From assembly GCA_002205965.3 (NCBI GenBank), contig NADL03000457.1:248001-312000 (forward strand): a DNA stretch of 64,000 bases, given 5' to 3'. The notes under the pieces were generated by a model. That model saw only the letters and a program-made list of their open reading frames with translations, did no database searches and was not told the origin of the DNA. This document shows, piece by piece, positions 17,781-29,365 of this stretch; positions within the stretch are counted from its first letter, which is position 1, and every line of letters begins with the position of its first letter. The position numbers and the translations under genes were made by a program. The DNA is from Kappaphycus alvarezii. Lineage: Eukaryota > Rhodophyta > Florideophyceae > Gigartinales > Solieriaceae.

Positions 17781-19028
17781 ATGCCGAATAGACAAGAAAC
17801 CGCGGTAAGGCGTCAACGCCGCCATTACAATCATGTACAAATGAAGGCCCTAGAGGAGATGGCGAATAGACGAATGGAGCACGTAAACAGACTGGTTCAT
17901 GATAGACTAATTTACGAAAACTCCCGTGCTCTTCCACCCGTTTTGGAAGAACAGCGTCTTAAGAAAGGGTTAGAACGTGATACAGAGATTGGGAAGCACA
18001 TATTTGCATTTTATGAGCAAAAGGGGAACGTAACGTGCCCTGTCGAAGGTTGCAATTCAAAATATACGTCGTTCACGGCTATTGGCGTAAGTTGTCCACT
18101 CAGCTCAATTTTCTTTGTGTGTAAATGTCTATGTCGAAAAATCTAAGAACTAACATAAACTCTTGTCGAAACGTATTCTTTGATCTATTCCCCAGAAACA
18201 TCAAGTTAAAAAGCACGGATCGAGAACACCATTTGTTTGTCTCGCACCCGGATGTTTCCAGCTTTTCCGTACTGCTGCGGAGGGAAGAGAGCATGTCTCA
18301 AGGTAAGTCAATAAATGAGACTGAATCATGTCAATCACTCAGCTACTTTCGCAGCGCAAAGTGTCTAGGCAATGATCACTGACCCTTTTTAATCTCCTTG
18401 TCCATTTCCAAAGTGCTCATCAAGACTCGAATCAAACTACTGCCTTACAGATCCAGTCGGTATCAAATGTTGATACCAACCACAGGGTCGAAATCAAAAC
18501 CCGACTGAGCTCACATCACCAAGCCAGCAACCTGAGACCTCGCCCCTTGATTCCATTGAGGCTCCAATGGAAGGTATTGACGTTGCGAGAAATTCTGCTG
18601 GGGTTGATAGCATGGCATGTGCAAATAAACGAACACGTGAGAAGGGGTCCTCCGAAGGCGATTCTCAAGAACCTCCTCGCAAACGACGAGCGTTGATTGG
18701 TAGCTCACATGGTCAGAATGAAACTCCGTTTCAGGGGAAGAAGGAAAACTCAATTCTTGAAACGATGCAAGGCATATGTGACAGACATGAATGCTCTCCC
18801 GATGTGAAAAGAGGTGCCCTTTCTCTATTCTTGTTCAAAAACCCCATTATTGAACCAATCCTGGATGATCTCGAGTTGTAAGTAATCACTGAGAAGATGA
18901 ACCCATACAGCTTGTTCGTTTTTGATTGGGATGAAACAGAGATCTATCGCAATCCCAAACTACCTGCCTATGATTTACCAACGGAGGGCGTCACCTTTGC
19001 AGTTTGCAATTTGTTGTATTGGGCTTAA
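17781..19028 (+). CDS. intron-containing C2H2 zinc-finger protein (probable host gene)
   Basis: Exon 1 (17781-18086) starts MPNRQETAVRRQRRHYN, is basic and helical, and ends inside a finger. Introns 18087-18195 (GTAAGT...CCCAG) and 18303-18413 (GTAAGT...AAAG) each split a finger, and splicing gives two matching C-x4-C-x12-H-x4-H fingers: CPVEGC ... HQVKKH and CLAPGC ... HVSSAH. After exon 3 the most protein-like frame (QNPTELTSPSQQPETS, with the nuclear-signal-like PPRKRRA) is reached only if 26 bases at 18460-18485 (GT...AG) are removed. A further GTAAGT...CAG of 33 bases (18878-18910) would add about 39 residues ending at 19028. Otherwise the stop is TAA at 18879-18881. It is probably a nuclear DNA- or RNA-binding protein. 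No TE domain is seen. Confidence 0.65.
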
Positions 19029-19481
19029 GGTGAGTTTTTTTCTTGGTTCTCTCTTCCCAGTAGCCTTCTGGTAGCAGTTAATAACGTCTCAGTAAACGAT
19101 AGACTAGAGATGGACTTCATGAATTAAAATCTAGAATGAAGCTATAATTTCGATGGAGGATAGCTGAAAGGAAGCTATCCTCAGTAAAGAAGGAGCTATT
19201 CGCCAAGGAGTACACGCTACCTTACCGTAAAATGCATAAATGTAGATATTCTGCTTTGTTTTGGGATTTTCCCAAAAAAATGTATGGCGAATGCTAGTGC
19301 GATGACGAACGTGTTCGTTTAGTTCTTTCAGAAACTAGATCTCTAATCAGTAAAGCACTCAAAATTCCCCCACCCAAACATATTCCAGACTCATACTGTA
19401 TTCCTGTCTAAATATGTATTTCAATTGTGGTCATCTCTGTCAATCTTTCCCAGTGGCGGCGTTTTAGGGAGCATAGTTCCT
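19029..19481. other. non-coding DNA
   Basis: AT-rich stretch between the zinc-finger gene and SR1 copies. Nothing recognised. Confidence 0.4.
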
Positions 19482-19605
19482 CCCCATTACGGTGTCGGCA
19501 CACCTTTTTGAGTCGATTATGATTGTCTGGAAAACTTTAGGATAAATCGAATATATATTACAACAGTAAAACACCCCGAACTTCCCCATCTTTCCCAGCT
19601 GTCTG
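19482..19605 (-). repeat. SR1 repeat, long copy, minus orientation
   Basis: On the minus strand this reads GGGGAAGTTCGGGGTGTTTT, then CCAGACAATCATAATCGAC and ends GGGGAGGAACT, aligning to the plus-strand copies at 16263 and 16826. Confidence 0.75.
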
Positions 19606-19624
19606 AGGCCACTGTGCTTTTAGA

Positions 19625-19685
19625 AGGAGGAAAATTTTGGGTGTTTTTACAGTTAGATGATATACTTGATCTATCTTTATAAAAG
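19625..19685 (+). repeat. SR1 repeat, degenerate partial copy
   Basis: The segment GGAGGAAAATTTTGGGTG ... TTGATCTATC matches only the first half of SR1. Confidence 0.5.
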
Positions 19686-20049
19686 AAAAGTAAGGCTTTT
19701 GTAAGGCTTTTCTGTTTTATTCCGCTTTTAGATACGCAGTCCAGAAAACTTCGAAACCAACATCGAACTCTGGTTCTAGCCCGTAAGGACAGAAATTGGG
19801 GCTCCTCAGCAGATTTGGTTTCAGAGTCTTGAGCAATTGTCTCGTGGGGGAAATTTGAGATGTTTTTAATCCATGAAAAATATGGTCAGCTGTTCCTGAG
19901 GGATTTCGTGATGTGGGCAAAGACTTACAATGTAAAGGATTGGCGGGAAGCCGTCAAAAAACTATAAAACTGGCTGGAGGCTATCCAACAGGCACGCCAC
20001 CTTGGACATGTATAGAATAGAAAAGAATGGAGCCATAATGAAAGTAAGG
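19686..20049. other. flank of the Ty3-2 insertion
   Basis: No coding or repeat signal was recognised. The 5 bases before the Ty3-2 LTR do not recur after its 3' LTR. Confidence 0.4.
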
Positions 20050-20776
20050 TGATGTGCGCAAAATTTGCACACGAAAAAAAAATCTAGGGAAGGACCAAAT
20101 TTGGATACAGTATCGGGATTTGGAAGATAGTTTTACAGTGTCTGATTTTGCAAGATATTTTTAATTTGGATGAGTGTGGCAAATTCATAAGTTGATTTTT
20201 TAGTTTAAGACACGCTGTCATGATAGATGTCAGTACAAGTCCAGGTTCTGGGCGATACTAAGAGTGACTCTGAAGGTCTATATAATGGTCACATTAATTC
20301 CCACCCCTAGCCGATGGGTGGCTTGCATGGGTATGGCACCTAGATATTTACCTTGGGGAAATATCTTCTAATAGTCTCTCTGGTTCACACGATTCCCTTG
20401 AATGTATTTTATGGCTATTAGTATGTTTTTGAGACTTTAGGGGTACCCAGAAGTCTATATAATCCGAGTAAACTGTTTCCTCTTGTAGAGGTCAAGCAAG
20501 TTTGCAGAAAACTTCAAGTCAAGTCCCGAGTAGTAGGAAGTTGATATTCAACTTCAGACCCAAGAAACCTTTTTCCTACGCTGCTCACAGAGCATCAGTA
20601 GTAGACCCTGCTCCTTTCATACTTGCTTTTAGCACTCTCAACTCTCTTCCATATACACTCCTTTTCATTCGTTCAACTATACCGCGGTAGCACTTTTGTC
20701 GCTTGCAACACCTCCTTCTTGGGGTAGTTGGTTCTGAATATCTCTTCTCCCGACGATTTGCCCCTATCATTGGGTA
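20050..20776 (+). repeat. Ty3-2 5' LTR
   Basis: Begins TGATGTGCGC and ends near TATCATTGGGTA. It is colinear with the Ty3-1 LTRs but visibly more diverged. Confidence 0.85.
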
Positions 20777-20858
20777 CTGTTGTGGAGAGGGTTGCACCCG
20801 AGGTATTCGAGTTGAGCAGTATTAGGGAACACTTCGGGGGGATTTCTTTTCTGTAATC

Positions 20859-22596
20859 ATGGATCTCAACACTGCTCGTGTAAGGTTAACAGGGGGCAAG
20901 AATGAAGACGTTGAGGAGTTTCTCTATACATATGTCAACATTGTGATGCGTGAGAAGAGCGATGAAGAGAAGGCCGAAAGTATCTTCGCCTATCTCCATG
21001 GTGACGCAAAGCACAAATATAAGGCCAAGTTTATCAACGGGTGGTCTCTTAACGGGAATTGGCGTAACTTCGGTGAGGTATGCGAGTGGCATGCGAAAAA
21101 GTATGCTAAGGAGGTAGAACCAGATGAGATGATTCGTACCGCCATAGAGGCCCGGCTCAACTTCGACGATTTGTTAAGCTCAGTGGTATACTTGTGTGAT
21201 CTCTATGAAAAGGCTGGATTCAACGCCCAAGCCAAGTACGGAATGCTGCTTAAGGCGGCGATGGGGATAAGCGGCTCTCCGATTTCCTCCTCATCAAGGG
21301 CCCTCACACTTTTAATGAATTGAAGAGTACCATAGTAGAATTTGTCAAAAATTCGGAGACGTTTCAGTCACTAAGTGAAATACCGAGGGAAACCCGTACA
21401 TCTATGCCGATCGTACATCCTGTAAATAATTATCAAAGGCCGGCTACTAGCGCAGCAGCATTGGAATCAGTCAGGAGCGATGTCAAAAACTTGGAAGAAA
21501 GGTTGGAAACCCGATTCGATAATCGACTTGACATGATAACCTCGCAGTTGGAAAGCCTTACTCTTACCATTAAGAAGAAGCAGTCTGGGGCCCCCAAGGC
21601 CGCAGAAGTCTGTTTCTACTGTCACAAGCCTGGACACTTTGCAAATAGGTGTCCTGATAATCCACATAGAAACACTCGTTGTGGAAAGTGCGGTCGATAT
21701 GGGCATCATGAAAGTAACTGCTGGTCTAAAGACAACAGAAAAGCAAATTTATCGGATGCGAGGAGTGAGTCAGGACCAGAGATGAAAATCTTACAAAACA
21801 GAAAGGATCACAAGTTGACGGATGCCGGTAACGTATCCATCGCTGAAGAAATCAGTCAAGTCAATGTGACAAAAAGGGATGGGGAAGGGAACATTTTATC
21901 GAAAAAATCTAGGCTAGATTATGGAAGGCTGGAACATATCCCAGCACCTGTACCTCCTCGAACCAAGAAGTCTGATCAAGTTGTTCCAGGAGTGGGAGTC
22001 ACTCCGACCAAGAAGACGAAAAAGAGTAAGAAATTTAAGAATATCCCGCAGGACGTACTAGAATATGTGAAGAAGTACAATTTGGTAGCTGAGCTTGCAT
22101 CGGCCCCAACTGGGATAACGTTTGGTCAAGTTTTTAGGGGCGACGTAGAGGACGCGAGAAAAGAACTCAAAAAAATTATCAGGTCTAGTAAGTCCGCTAA
22201 GGGTAAGAAACTGTTTCTTAAATCGGCCTCGACAGCACCAAGACGTCTTAAACTGGTACCAGTCAAAGTATTGGGAATGAAAACCCAAGCTCTTTTCGAT
22301 TTGGGCGCTGTTCTAAACCTTATTTCAGAAACTTTGGTGACAGATCTAGGTCTTGAAATTACTCCAACTACTAGAAGAATAATTGTTGCGGATGGAATCG
22401 TATCAAAATGCATGGGCACTGTTGACAAGGTTCCCGTGTTCTTTGGGAACTCTGAAGTTGATGCAGACTTTCTTGTCATGCCTGATCTCCCTTTCGATGC
22501 AATCATTGGCTGCCCTACCATGGAAACACTAGGGACCCGCATTGACTTGGGCAACCAAATCGTTTCAGTTAATGTTTCAGTTAATGTTGACGGCAG
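20859..22596 (+). pseudogene. gag-pro: Ty3-2 gag and protease (first part)
   Basis: Gag starts MDLNTARVRLTGGKNEDVEEF and is followed by the two CCHC knuckles (CFYCHKPGHFANRC, CGKCGRYGHHESNC) and an aspartic protease region (ALFDLGAVLNLIS, LPFDAIIGCPTM). It is highly similar to Ty3-1 and stops at the nested LTR. Confidence 0.85.
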
Positions 22597-23865
22597 TGAT
22601 GAAAGGAACAGAGGATGATGAGGGATGAGGAGAGAGAATGAAAAGGGAAGTAGGGAAAGAGTGTGGGCGGAGAAAAGAAACAGAAAGGAGACAGAACGGC
22701 AAGGGTGAGGTTGGTGTTGAAATCAGAGGCAAGTCCGTGCCTCTTCTTTACTTGGATGAGCTATTAGACCACAACTATATACTGTTTGCCGGTACTCACT
22801 TCGGCTTTGCGAAAGCAAAATGAAAGTAGCAAAATCTACATTTGCAGTACTATCTTTGTTGATCCTATAGCCTACCAAAGCCGAGATGCTTCAGAATCCC
22901 TGATTTGCATGCGCGGGAAATTCATAATTACCGATATTCAAAACGTAAGTAACATTACGTGCATGCTAGCCATGCATGTTCTGTTACAAAAACGTACACT
23001 AAAACAGTCAACAAGTGAATAATGCCTTACGTGACCCGCCAATGCAACTGTAATCTCTCGGCATGTAACAGAACCCAAAGGCGGGAACTTAAGGCGGGAA
23101 CTTAAAATATCATAAAAGTAGAAAACTAAAATATCATAAAAGTATAAAACAGTTTTTGGCGGGCTTGTCTCACGTTGTTACGTAATAGTACGTAAATCTC
23201 ATGCAGGCCGTTCAACGTGAATTAAGCCTTACGTGCCATACGTGCAATATCGTAAAAGTAACGTGGCTGCATCAACATACTTTTGCTGCATACTTGTGCA
23301 AGGGTGATTTGTATGCAGCCAGTATAGTGAGTATAGTGTAAACTGTATGCAGCCAGTCCAGGCAACTATAGGATAAATATAGAAACCACTGTTTACTCGT
23401 ACACGTCCGACACCTACAACACTGTACGCGTACGAGAGAGAAGAGAAAGTACACGTATGCCACATAGAAGACAGTACACGTATGACACACTGGGTACGGT
23501 ACCTTGAGCCTAGAATAGAGACAAACCATCAACCAACCATAACATGCCAAGTGTCAATATGCTCCACAAAGATCAGCTCAGATATCTCCACTTGGAGCGA
23601 TATGAGTGGTATGGAGGCGTATCTAGCAGCCAATCAGAGGGCAGAATACCAAGTGGTTTGAAAAATGGCAAAATGCGCCGTGATTTTGAGTTGCCCGAAA
23701 ATGGGCTTTCGTCCCAGGCAAGTCTCGATTTGGCCCATTTTACACCTGTAGTAGGTGTACACACAGAAGAAGGGTGCAACTCGCTTTTTCATGCTACAAG
23801 TGTACACGTGTCCAGCTGGCAACTAAAAACGATGGGATCGCATGCATTCTATCCCTTTTTCAACA
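22597..23865 (-). repeat. solo LTR of copia family A inside Ty3-2
   Basis: A 1269-bp segment starting TGATGAAAGG and ending TTTTTCAACA is flanked by GGCAG (22592-22596 and 23866-23870). It is the complement of the LTR at 30248-31471. A lone LTR with intact 5-bp duplication is the product of LTR-LTR recombination of a former element. Confidence 0.92.
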
Positions 23866-26036
23866 GGCAGAACCGTGAAGATGCCCCTGGATTTCGACAA
23901 AAGCACACATCCGGTAGATTTAAAAGAAACGAACAGTGGAGATTTCACTTCTAGCTATGACAGTGAGGATTTCGAACCAACTAACACTTTCCGAAGTGGA
24001 GAAGGGTACGCTCGGGGATACTGAACATGGCATGGGTCGATTATGATTCTGGGTTTGAAACAGATGAAGACTGGAATTCTAGGGTAGGTGTGACACCTGA
24101 ATGTGTTTCTTTTTGCGATAATATCGAATCGAAGGATGAAATTCGGGGCATGAAAGAAGATTACGATTGCAAGGAAAACAGGAATATATCGAATTCCATA
24201 TCTGAAGATGTGAGCACGCCTGAAGAGGTCCTTCAAAATTTGGAGGGAGATGCTCGAGAAGAAGAGCAGCGCAAAATGGCAGAAATTCAAGAAAATTACA
24301 GCACCTTCCAGCCCCCGCCTCAATGAAAATATCCGACATATTAACATCTTTCGAATTAATTGCATGTAGCGCTTCCGATCTAAGACAAGCAAGTGTACCG
24401 GTCACCCACTCATTTGAACTTACCGATACTCAACCAATTTACCACAGTCCTAGTCGTCAACTGCCAAAATATGACCAATTTATCTCAGAGAATGTTACAA
24501 GTATGCTGGAAAATGATATTAATCGGCCAGTTCCATCGCCATGGTCATTTCCAGTTGTGGTAGCACCAAAGAAAGGTGGAAAACTTCGCTTTCGCGTCGA
24601 TTACCGACAACTGAGCCAGAGAATGATACCCGATCGATTTCCGATTCCATATATGGAGGAAATCCTCGAGGATTTGAAGGACGGGAGATACTTCACATCG
24701 ATTGACCTTTACACTGGCTATTGGCAGATTCTATCGGATGAAAAATGTAACGAAAAAACAACCTTTACCAGCAAAGCCGGTACATTCAGGTTCGAGGTGA
24801 TGCCTTTTGGTCTCATGAATGCACCAGCTACGTTCCAAAGAATGATGAACGAGGTTTTGAAAGGACTTCCATTTGCAAGAGTTTATATCGATGAGATGGT
24901 AATTTTCTCAAAACCTTGGATCAGCACATATCGCATGTCAAGACGGTGGTGGAGAGGATATCTGCGTACAGCCTGAAAATTAAGTTTAGCAAATGCGTCT
25001 TTGCGAAAACGTCTATCCAATTACTCGGTCACATCGTCGATCAAAAGGGAATTAAAGTAGATCCAGAGAAATCGAAAAAAATCAAGTTGGCACCAAGGCC
25101 CGCTTCAAGGACGGAGGTTCGAAGCTTCCTAGGACTGGCCTCATATTAAAGAAGATTTATCAAAGATTTCGCCGAGACCGCAGTACCGTTACATGCCAGC
25201 ACTACGAAGAACGGAAAATTTTACTGGAACAAGGAAATGCAAACTGCATTCGAGGAGCTTAAAGATAAGCTATGTGTCCCCCGGTGCTCATGTATCCAGA
25301 TTTCAAGAGACCATTTGTTGTGGACACAGATGCCTCAGAACGGTTTTTGGGTGCCGTTTCGTCCCAAAAAAGATGAAAACGGAAGACTAAACCCTGTTCA
25401 ATTCGCAAGTCGCACTCTTAATGATGTGAAAAAAAGAGATACTCAATCTGCGAGAAAGAAGCGCTAGCTGTCGTCTTTGCACTGAAAAAGTTTCGTGTTT
25501 ACCTTTTATCACTTGAGAAATTTGTCTTGGTAACTGATCACCAGGCACTTAAGACAGCATTCCAAAAGAAAGATGTACATCACCGCCTAGCTCGATGGCT
25601 CGACATTTTCGCAGAATATCGGTTTGAAATTATTTATAGGCCCGGACGCAATAATCAGCCTGGCGATTACCTATCCCGCTTGAGGGATCCACTGATTCCA
25701 AATGAAAAGGCTTCCGAGGACATCGTCGGAGTTGCCGAGGTTCAAAAGCTGATCGATAACGAGTACGAAGCTTATATTCACGGACTTATTAAATTCCTTG
25801 ATGGACTAGAAATGAGAAAGGTTGATCTCAAACACAGAAATTGGGTGCGCAGGAACCAAAAGGCTTTTACATTGTGGAATGGGAAACTCTTCCGACACAC
25901 TAAAGCAGGTCCTCGTCTAGCGGCCCCTTTGGAAGAAAGAATCAAGATCTTGAGGACTTTTAATGATGAGTTAGGGCATTTAGATCTCGAAAATACAACC
26001 ACGAAACAGAGAAAGAACAATAAAGACGAGCCATGA
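23866..26036 (+). pseudogene. pol: Ty3-2 protease tail, reverse transcriptase, RNase H, start of integrase
   Basis: Sequence resumes after the nested LTR with the acidic linker, then PKKGGKLRFRVDYRQL, TSIDLYTGYW, MPFGLMNAPATFQ, VYID, RNase H (VTDHQALKTAF) and the first part of the integrase zinc region (NDELGHLDLE), where the deletion begins. Several breaks. Confidence 0.85.
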
Positions 26037-26090
26037 CGTTCGTCTTGAGCGAGAGGGCGTGATATAATGAAAATTGTAGATATTATTTGG

Positions 26091-26190
26091 CATTCTGTGC
26101 TGGCTGCGCTAGCACTCTGCGCTTGCTGCGCTGGAATGCTGCGCTGGGTTCGCTGGCATGCTGTGCTGGCTGCGCTGTCACTGTAGTTAC
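26091..26190. repeat. GCTGCGCTGG-type low-complexity tract
   Basis: Imperfect repeats of TGCTGCGCTGG and TGGCTGCGCT inside the U3 of the variant LTR. Confidence 0.7.
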
Positions 26191-26281
26191 AGTTTTATTC
26201 CTAATCATTTTTAAAGGGGGGATTTTCGCCGTACTGAAGCGGTGCCAATAGGGCATATAGGTACTGTATTGGTGCAACGGA

Positions 26282-26488
26282 TTGAGAGGGTTGAAAACTC
26301 TATATAAGGGGCCGGAAAATATGGACCAGGTGTTCCTGATTCTGGAACTGGATGGAGGCGTAATCAGTGGTTTAAATATTTCGCAGGAGGCGATGGACAA
26401 TTCTAAGCCGTTCGCGGATATTTATGTGGACTGTCTGGGTGGAATGGATATTTTGGGGGAACTGTTCGGCTCTGATGTAGAGAACTAA
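26282..26488 (+). CDS. short acidic ORF inside the variant LTR U3
   Basis: A 68-codon ORF whose last ~55 residues (VISGLNISQEAMDNSKPFAD, then CLGGMDILGELFGSDVEN) match the C-terminus of the ORF ending at 29937. It lies just after a TATA-like CTCTATATAAGG. Acidic, hydrophobic-spaced residues resemble a transactivation-type tail, which is inference. It may be a displaced coding end captured in the LTR. Confidence 0.5.
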   Translation: MRGLKTLYKGPENMDQVFLILELDGGVISGLNISQEAMDNSKPFADIYVDCLGGMDILGELFGSDVEN

Positions 26489-26939
26489 GATATTAAGGAA
26501 ATAATCTAGATATTTATCCTGATAGTATCTGCTGTTAGTCATTCTCGTTCACACCATTCCATTTGATGCATTTTATGGTTCTTAGTATGTTTCTTTGAAA
26601 CTTTAGGGATACCCAAAAGTCTATATAAGCTGAGTAAACTGCTTCCTCATGGAGAGGTCAAGCAAGTTGGCAGAAAACTTCAAGTCAAGTCCCGAGTAGT
26701 AGGGAGTTGAGAGTCAACTTCAGACCCAAGAAACATTTTTCCTACGCTGCTCACAGAGCATCAGTAGTAGACTCAGCCCCTTTCATACTCGCTTGTTGCC
26801 CTCTCATCTGTCTTCCATATACACTCCTTTTCATTCGTTCAACTATACCACGGTAGCACTTTTTTCGCTTGCAACACCTCCTTACTGGGGTAGTTGGTTC
26901 TTAATATCTTCTTCTCCGACGATTTACCCCTATTAGACA

Positions 26940-27513
26940 CCATTTCTCTGTCTGTCCCTGCGCTGATGGCTCCATTCGGCGCCACAATTGTGTTCGAGAC
27001 CGCCTCATTTCCGATGTATCACTCTTATCAATTGGGATTCGCCTTGTCCGGGAAAGGACCTTCCCGCAAGACTTGCCCCGATCCTCCAACTCCGGCCGCC
27101 GCCTCGATATCTACATCGATGATGTCCAGTTCTCTCCTGCCCCCCAGGGCTACGACGTCACTTTCATCAGCCCCCACTCCGCTCCATACGCCCAACAGCG
27201 GATTCACACACCCTCGCTGCCCTTACTGCATCTGAGCGCGCTAAATCTCTCTGCTATGGCCAACTCTGCGCCGAACTACGTATTGACTTCCACCCGATGG
27301 CTTTCGATATATACGGGTCTGCCGGTCCCGGTGCCCAACGAGGTCTGTCAAGAATTGCTGAGTACATCGCTCTACGGAAAGGCAGTAGCCCTGCCGTCGA
27401 GCGCGATCGCTTGTTCACGAATATCAGTTCGCTCATACAACAAAGAACTTCTGTCGGGATCAACCGAGGACAACTCAACCGCTCCTGGCTCGGATAGGGT
27501 TTTCCCCTTTTGA
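26940..27513 (+). pseudogene. R2-like LINE relic, endonuclease C-terminus
   Basis: The plus strand encodes RRLDIYIDDVQF and GYDVTFISPH (the endonuclease Asp strand), then after a frame change AKSLCYGQLCAELRIDFHP and MAFDIYGSAGPGAQRGL, the C-terminal segment usual in this LINE group, ending NRSWLG. It begins directly after the Ty3-2 3' LTR. Confidence 0.75.
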
Positions 27514-27653
27514 GGGCCGCTAGCCCCCTTTTTCTGCTTGGTAAAGTCTTCTTCTTCTTCTAGTTTATTTTACAAGAGACATATGCGTTGTGGTAAATCT
27601 TTATTGGTTGTACAATGTCGCACAGAATCGTGCGGAGGGTATTCATAAATTAA

Positions 27654-28235
27654 CTACGGATGCGGTCGGCGGGTAGAAATCTGTCGTGCCTGCATTATTG
27701 GGAGACTAAATGCAAAACGTGTAACGAAGTCGCGGAGCTCCTGTTGAGTGGAGGCACCGCGACGGGAAGCAGCGAAAGAAGCAAGGCGGCGATTCCCATT
27801 AGGTGTGATATCGGCCGAGCGGGCGGAGCAGACTGGGCAGCGAGTAGATCCAGGGAATAGCGCGATGCCGAGACGTAAAGTCAGAGCGACTTTCCACGTA
27901 GAAGAGAACATGTACGTACTGCGGTAGGGGTGGGGAAGCGAAGAGAAAATAGACGAGGCGGAGTACGTGCGCACGGAGAGGAACCGTGCTCGGTCGTGGG
28001 CTGTCGCGGACGTGAACAACCTATCGAACTTCGATAGCGTAAGTTCAGTTGTGATCGCAGACTGGAGCCTTTCGCCGGGGACCGGCGATGAACAACGCTC
28101 GAAAAGAGCCGTCGCTGTAAGCGACGAAGACAGCTGCGGAGACATATGCAGGCGCAACATGCAAAGTTGTCGTGAATCAAAGGACTCTCCATGATTCTCA
28201 ACCAAAGTATTTCGTGTCACTCTCTTTTGCTTCAT
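27654..28235 (-). pseudogene. R2-like LINE relic, thumb/zinc region, minus strand
   Basis: The minus-strand frame contains HDRARFLSVRTYSASSI, WKVALTLRLGIALFPGSTR and CPVCSARSAD, then QQELRDFVTRFAFSLPIM: the block before the endonuclease in R2-like LINEs, with the second half of the zinc motif degraded. It is oriented opposite to the neighbouring relic, and a shorter homologue lies at 17135-17345. Confidence 0.75.
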
Positions 28236-29365
28236 TTCGCATCTAAATTATCTCCTTGATTCTCTCTTTGTTTGGAGGGAGCAAATATTATATAAAGTAC
28301 TCTAAACTCCGGTAGTGTGTTATAAAAGGACCTTGCACCGCCCATGAAAAGGGGGTAGAAGGTACCCAATTGAACAACAACAATAACCCGAATCCGAAAC
28401 CGCAACTACACGGATTGTGTCCAAGATCTAACTCCTTGTACCTTAGCATTTCAGTGTCTCGTCTTATAAGTTAAATTGTGAAGTTCTACGACTGAAGATT
28501 ACTACGGGATCACGATCCCTGAAATAACAAGTTGCGGATACTTCAGCTAAGCGACTACACCGAGGAGCCTTGTCCCCTGAAATAACGCGCGCGCGGACGT
28601 AATTGTGTTTATTTTTTCTTAGCGGTGCAACATTAATATAACTCAAGAGCTATGGCTACACCCACAAAGAGAGAAACATGAGTGAGCATGGTGATAACAA
28701 CACAGTGAGCTCAGCGTCTATTTCCACACATAAAACCTGTCGAGGACGAGTATCCTGACCCACAACCACAGGGGGCGGGGGAAAGTAACGATGAATAGGA
28801 AAGGCACGAGGAGATTTTGGACGATTACGTGAAAAACTGGTGTAAAATGCAACAGCAGACACCTGCAGACACCTGGAAACATTATTGACATTATCTGGAG
28901 TGATTTACCTGTGTTTTTGCCAAGAAAAGTGTCAGAACGAAAAAGGTCCTCTTCGCATCTTGAAATTCGTCCTTGACCAATCGCCTACCTTTGTCTTCCC
29001 AAAACAAATTCTAAATATCTTTTTCCTTTATGAATCCAAATTCACTGTACAACTCCATTTTCTATTTTATGTTTGAATATTTGGTCCTCCCTTCAAAGAG
29101 ACGCCTTTCAATTCGTGTCACTTCGCTTCCCAAATTCAGTTCCGATATTTTATCACGCAGATTTTTATGATGCCCCCGAATTCATGCAAATCCAAGGCCG
29201 CAGTATCGCCTTTTTTTGACCAAGAGCATGATGATTGCCAAAGACATGCCCCTATTAAAGTGCTATAGCATTGTCGCTGAAGCATCACTCCTACCACCAA
29301 CAATTTGATAAGCTGATAACCCTTTCTGTCAACATCCGCAACCCTGCTCACCCCTTTTCCAGAAA
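28236..29365. other. no gene recognised
   Basis: AT-rich sequence. Short ORFs show no domain or repeat. The right end is the upstream region of the acidic ORF. Confidence 0.4.

Larger units (their letters stand above)
20050..26938 (+). mobile_element. Ty3/gypsy element Ty3-2, shortened and carrying a nested LTR
   Basis: The copy has a 5' LTR (20050-20776) of the Ty3-1 family, gag, protease, reverse transcriptase, RNase H and the first part of integrase. Then a large deletion removes most of integrase and the accessory ORFs, and the sequence resumes just before the polypurine tract. The 3' LTR is of another subtype. A solo copia A LTR (22597-23865) sits in the protease region. Counting frames it is broken about seven times; it is a fossil. 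Confidence 0.88.
26060..26938 (+). repeat. variant Ty3 LTR (mosaic 3' LTR of Ty3-2)
   Basis: Preceded by the family polypurine tract (GAGCGAGAGGGCG), it starts TGATATAATG rather than TGATGTGC. Its upstream half is unrelated to the 20050 LTR, whereas from about 26560 on (TTTATGGTTCTTAGTATG) it follows the family LTR to CCCCTATTA. It contains a low-complexity GCTGCGCTGG tract and a short acidic ORF. Confidence 0.75.

Noticed and set aside
22638-22823. Lys/Arg-rich ORF (MKREVGKEC) repeated at 33880
   Set aside because: It lies in copia A LTR sequence and is copied with the LTR; no evidence of separate constraint.
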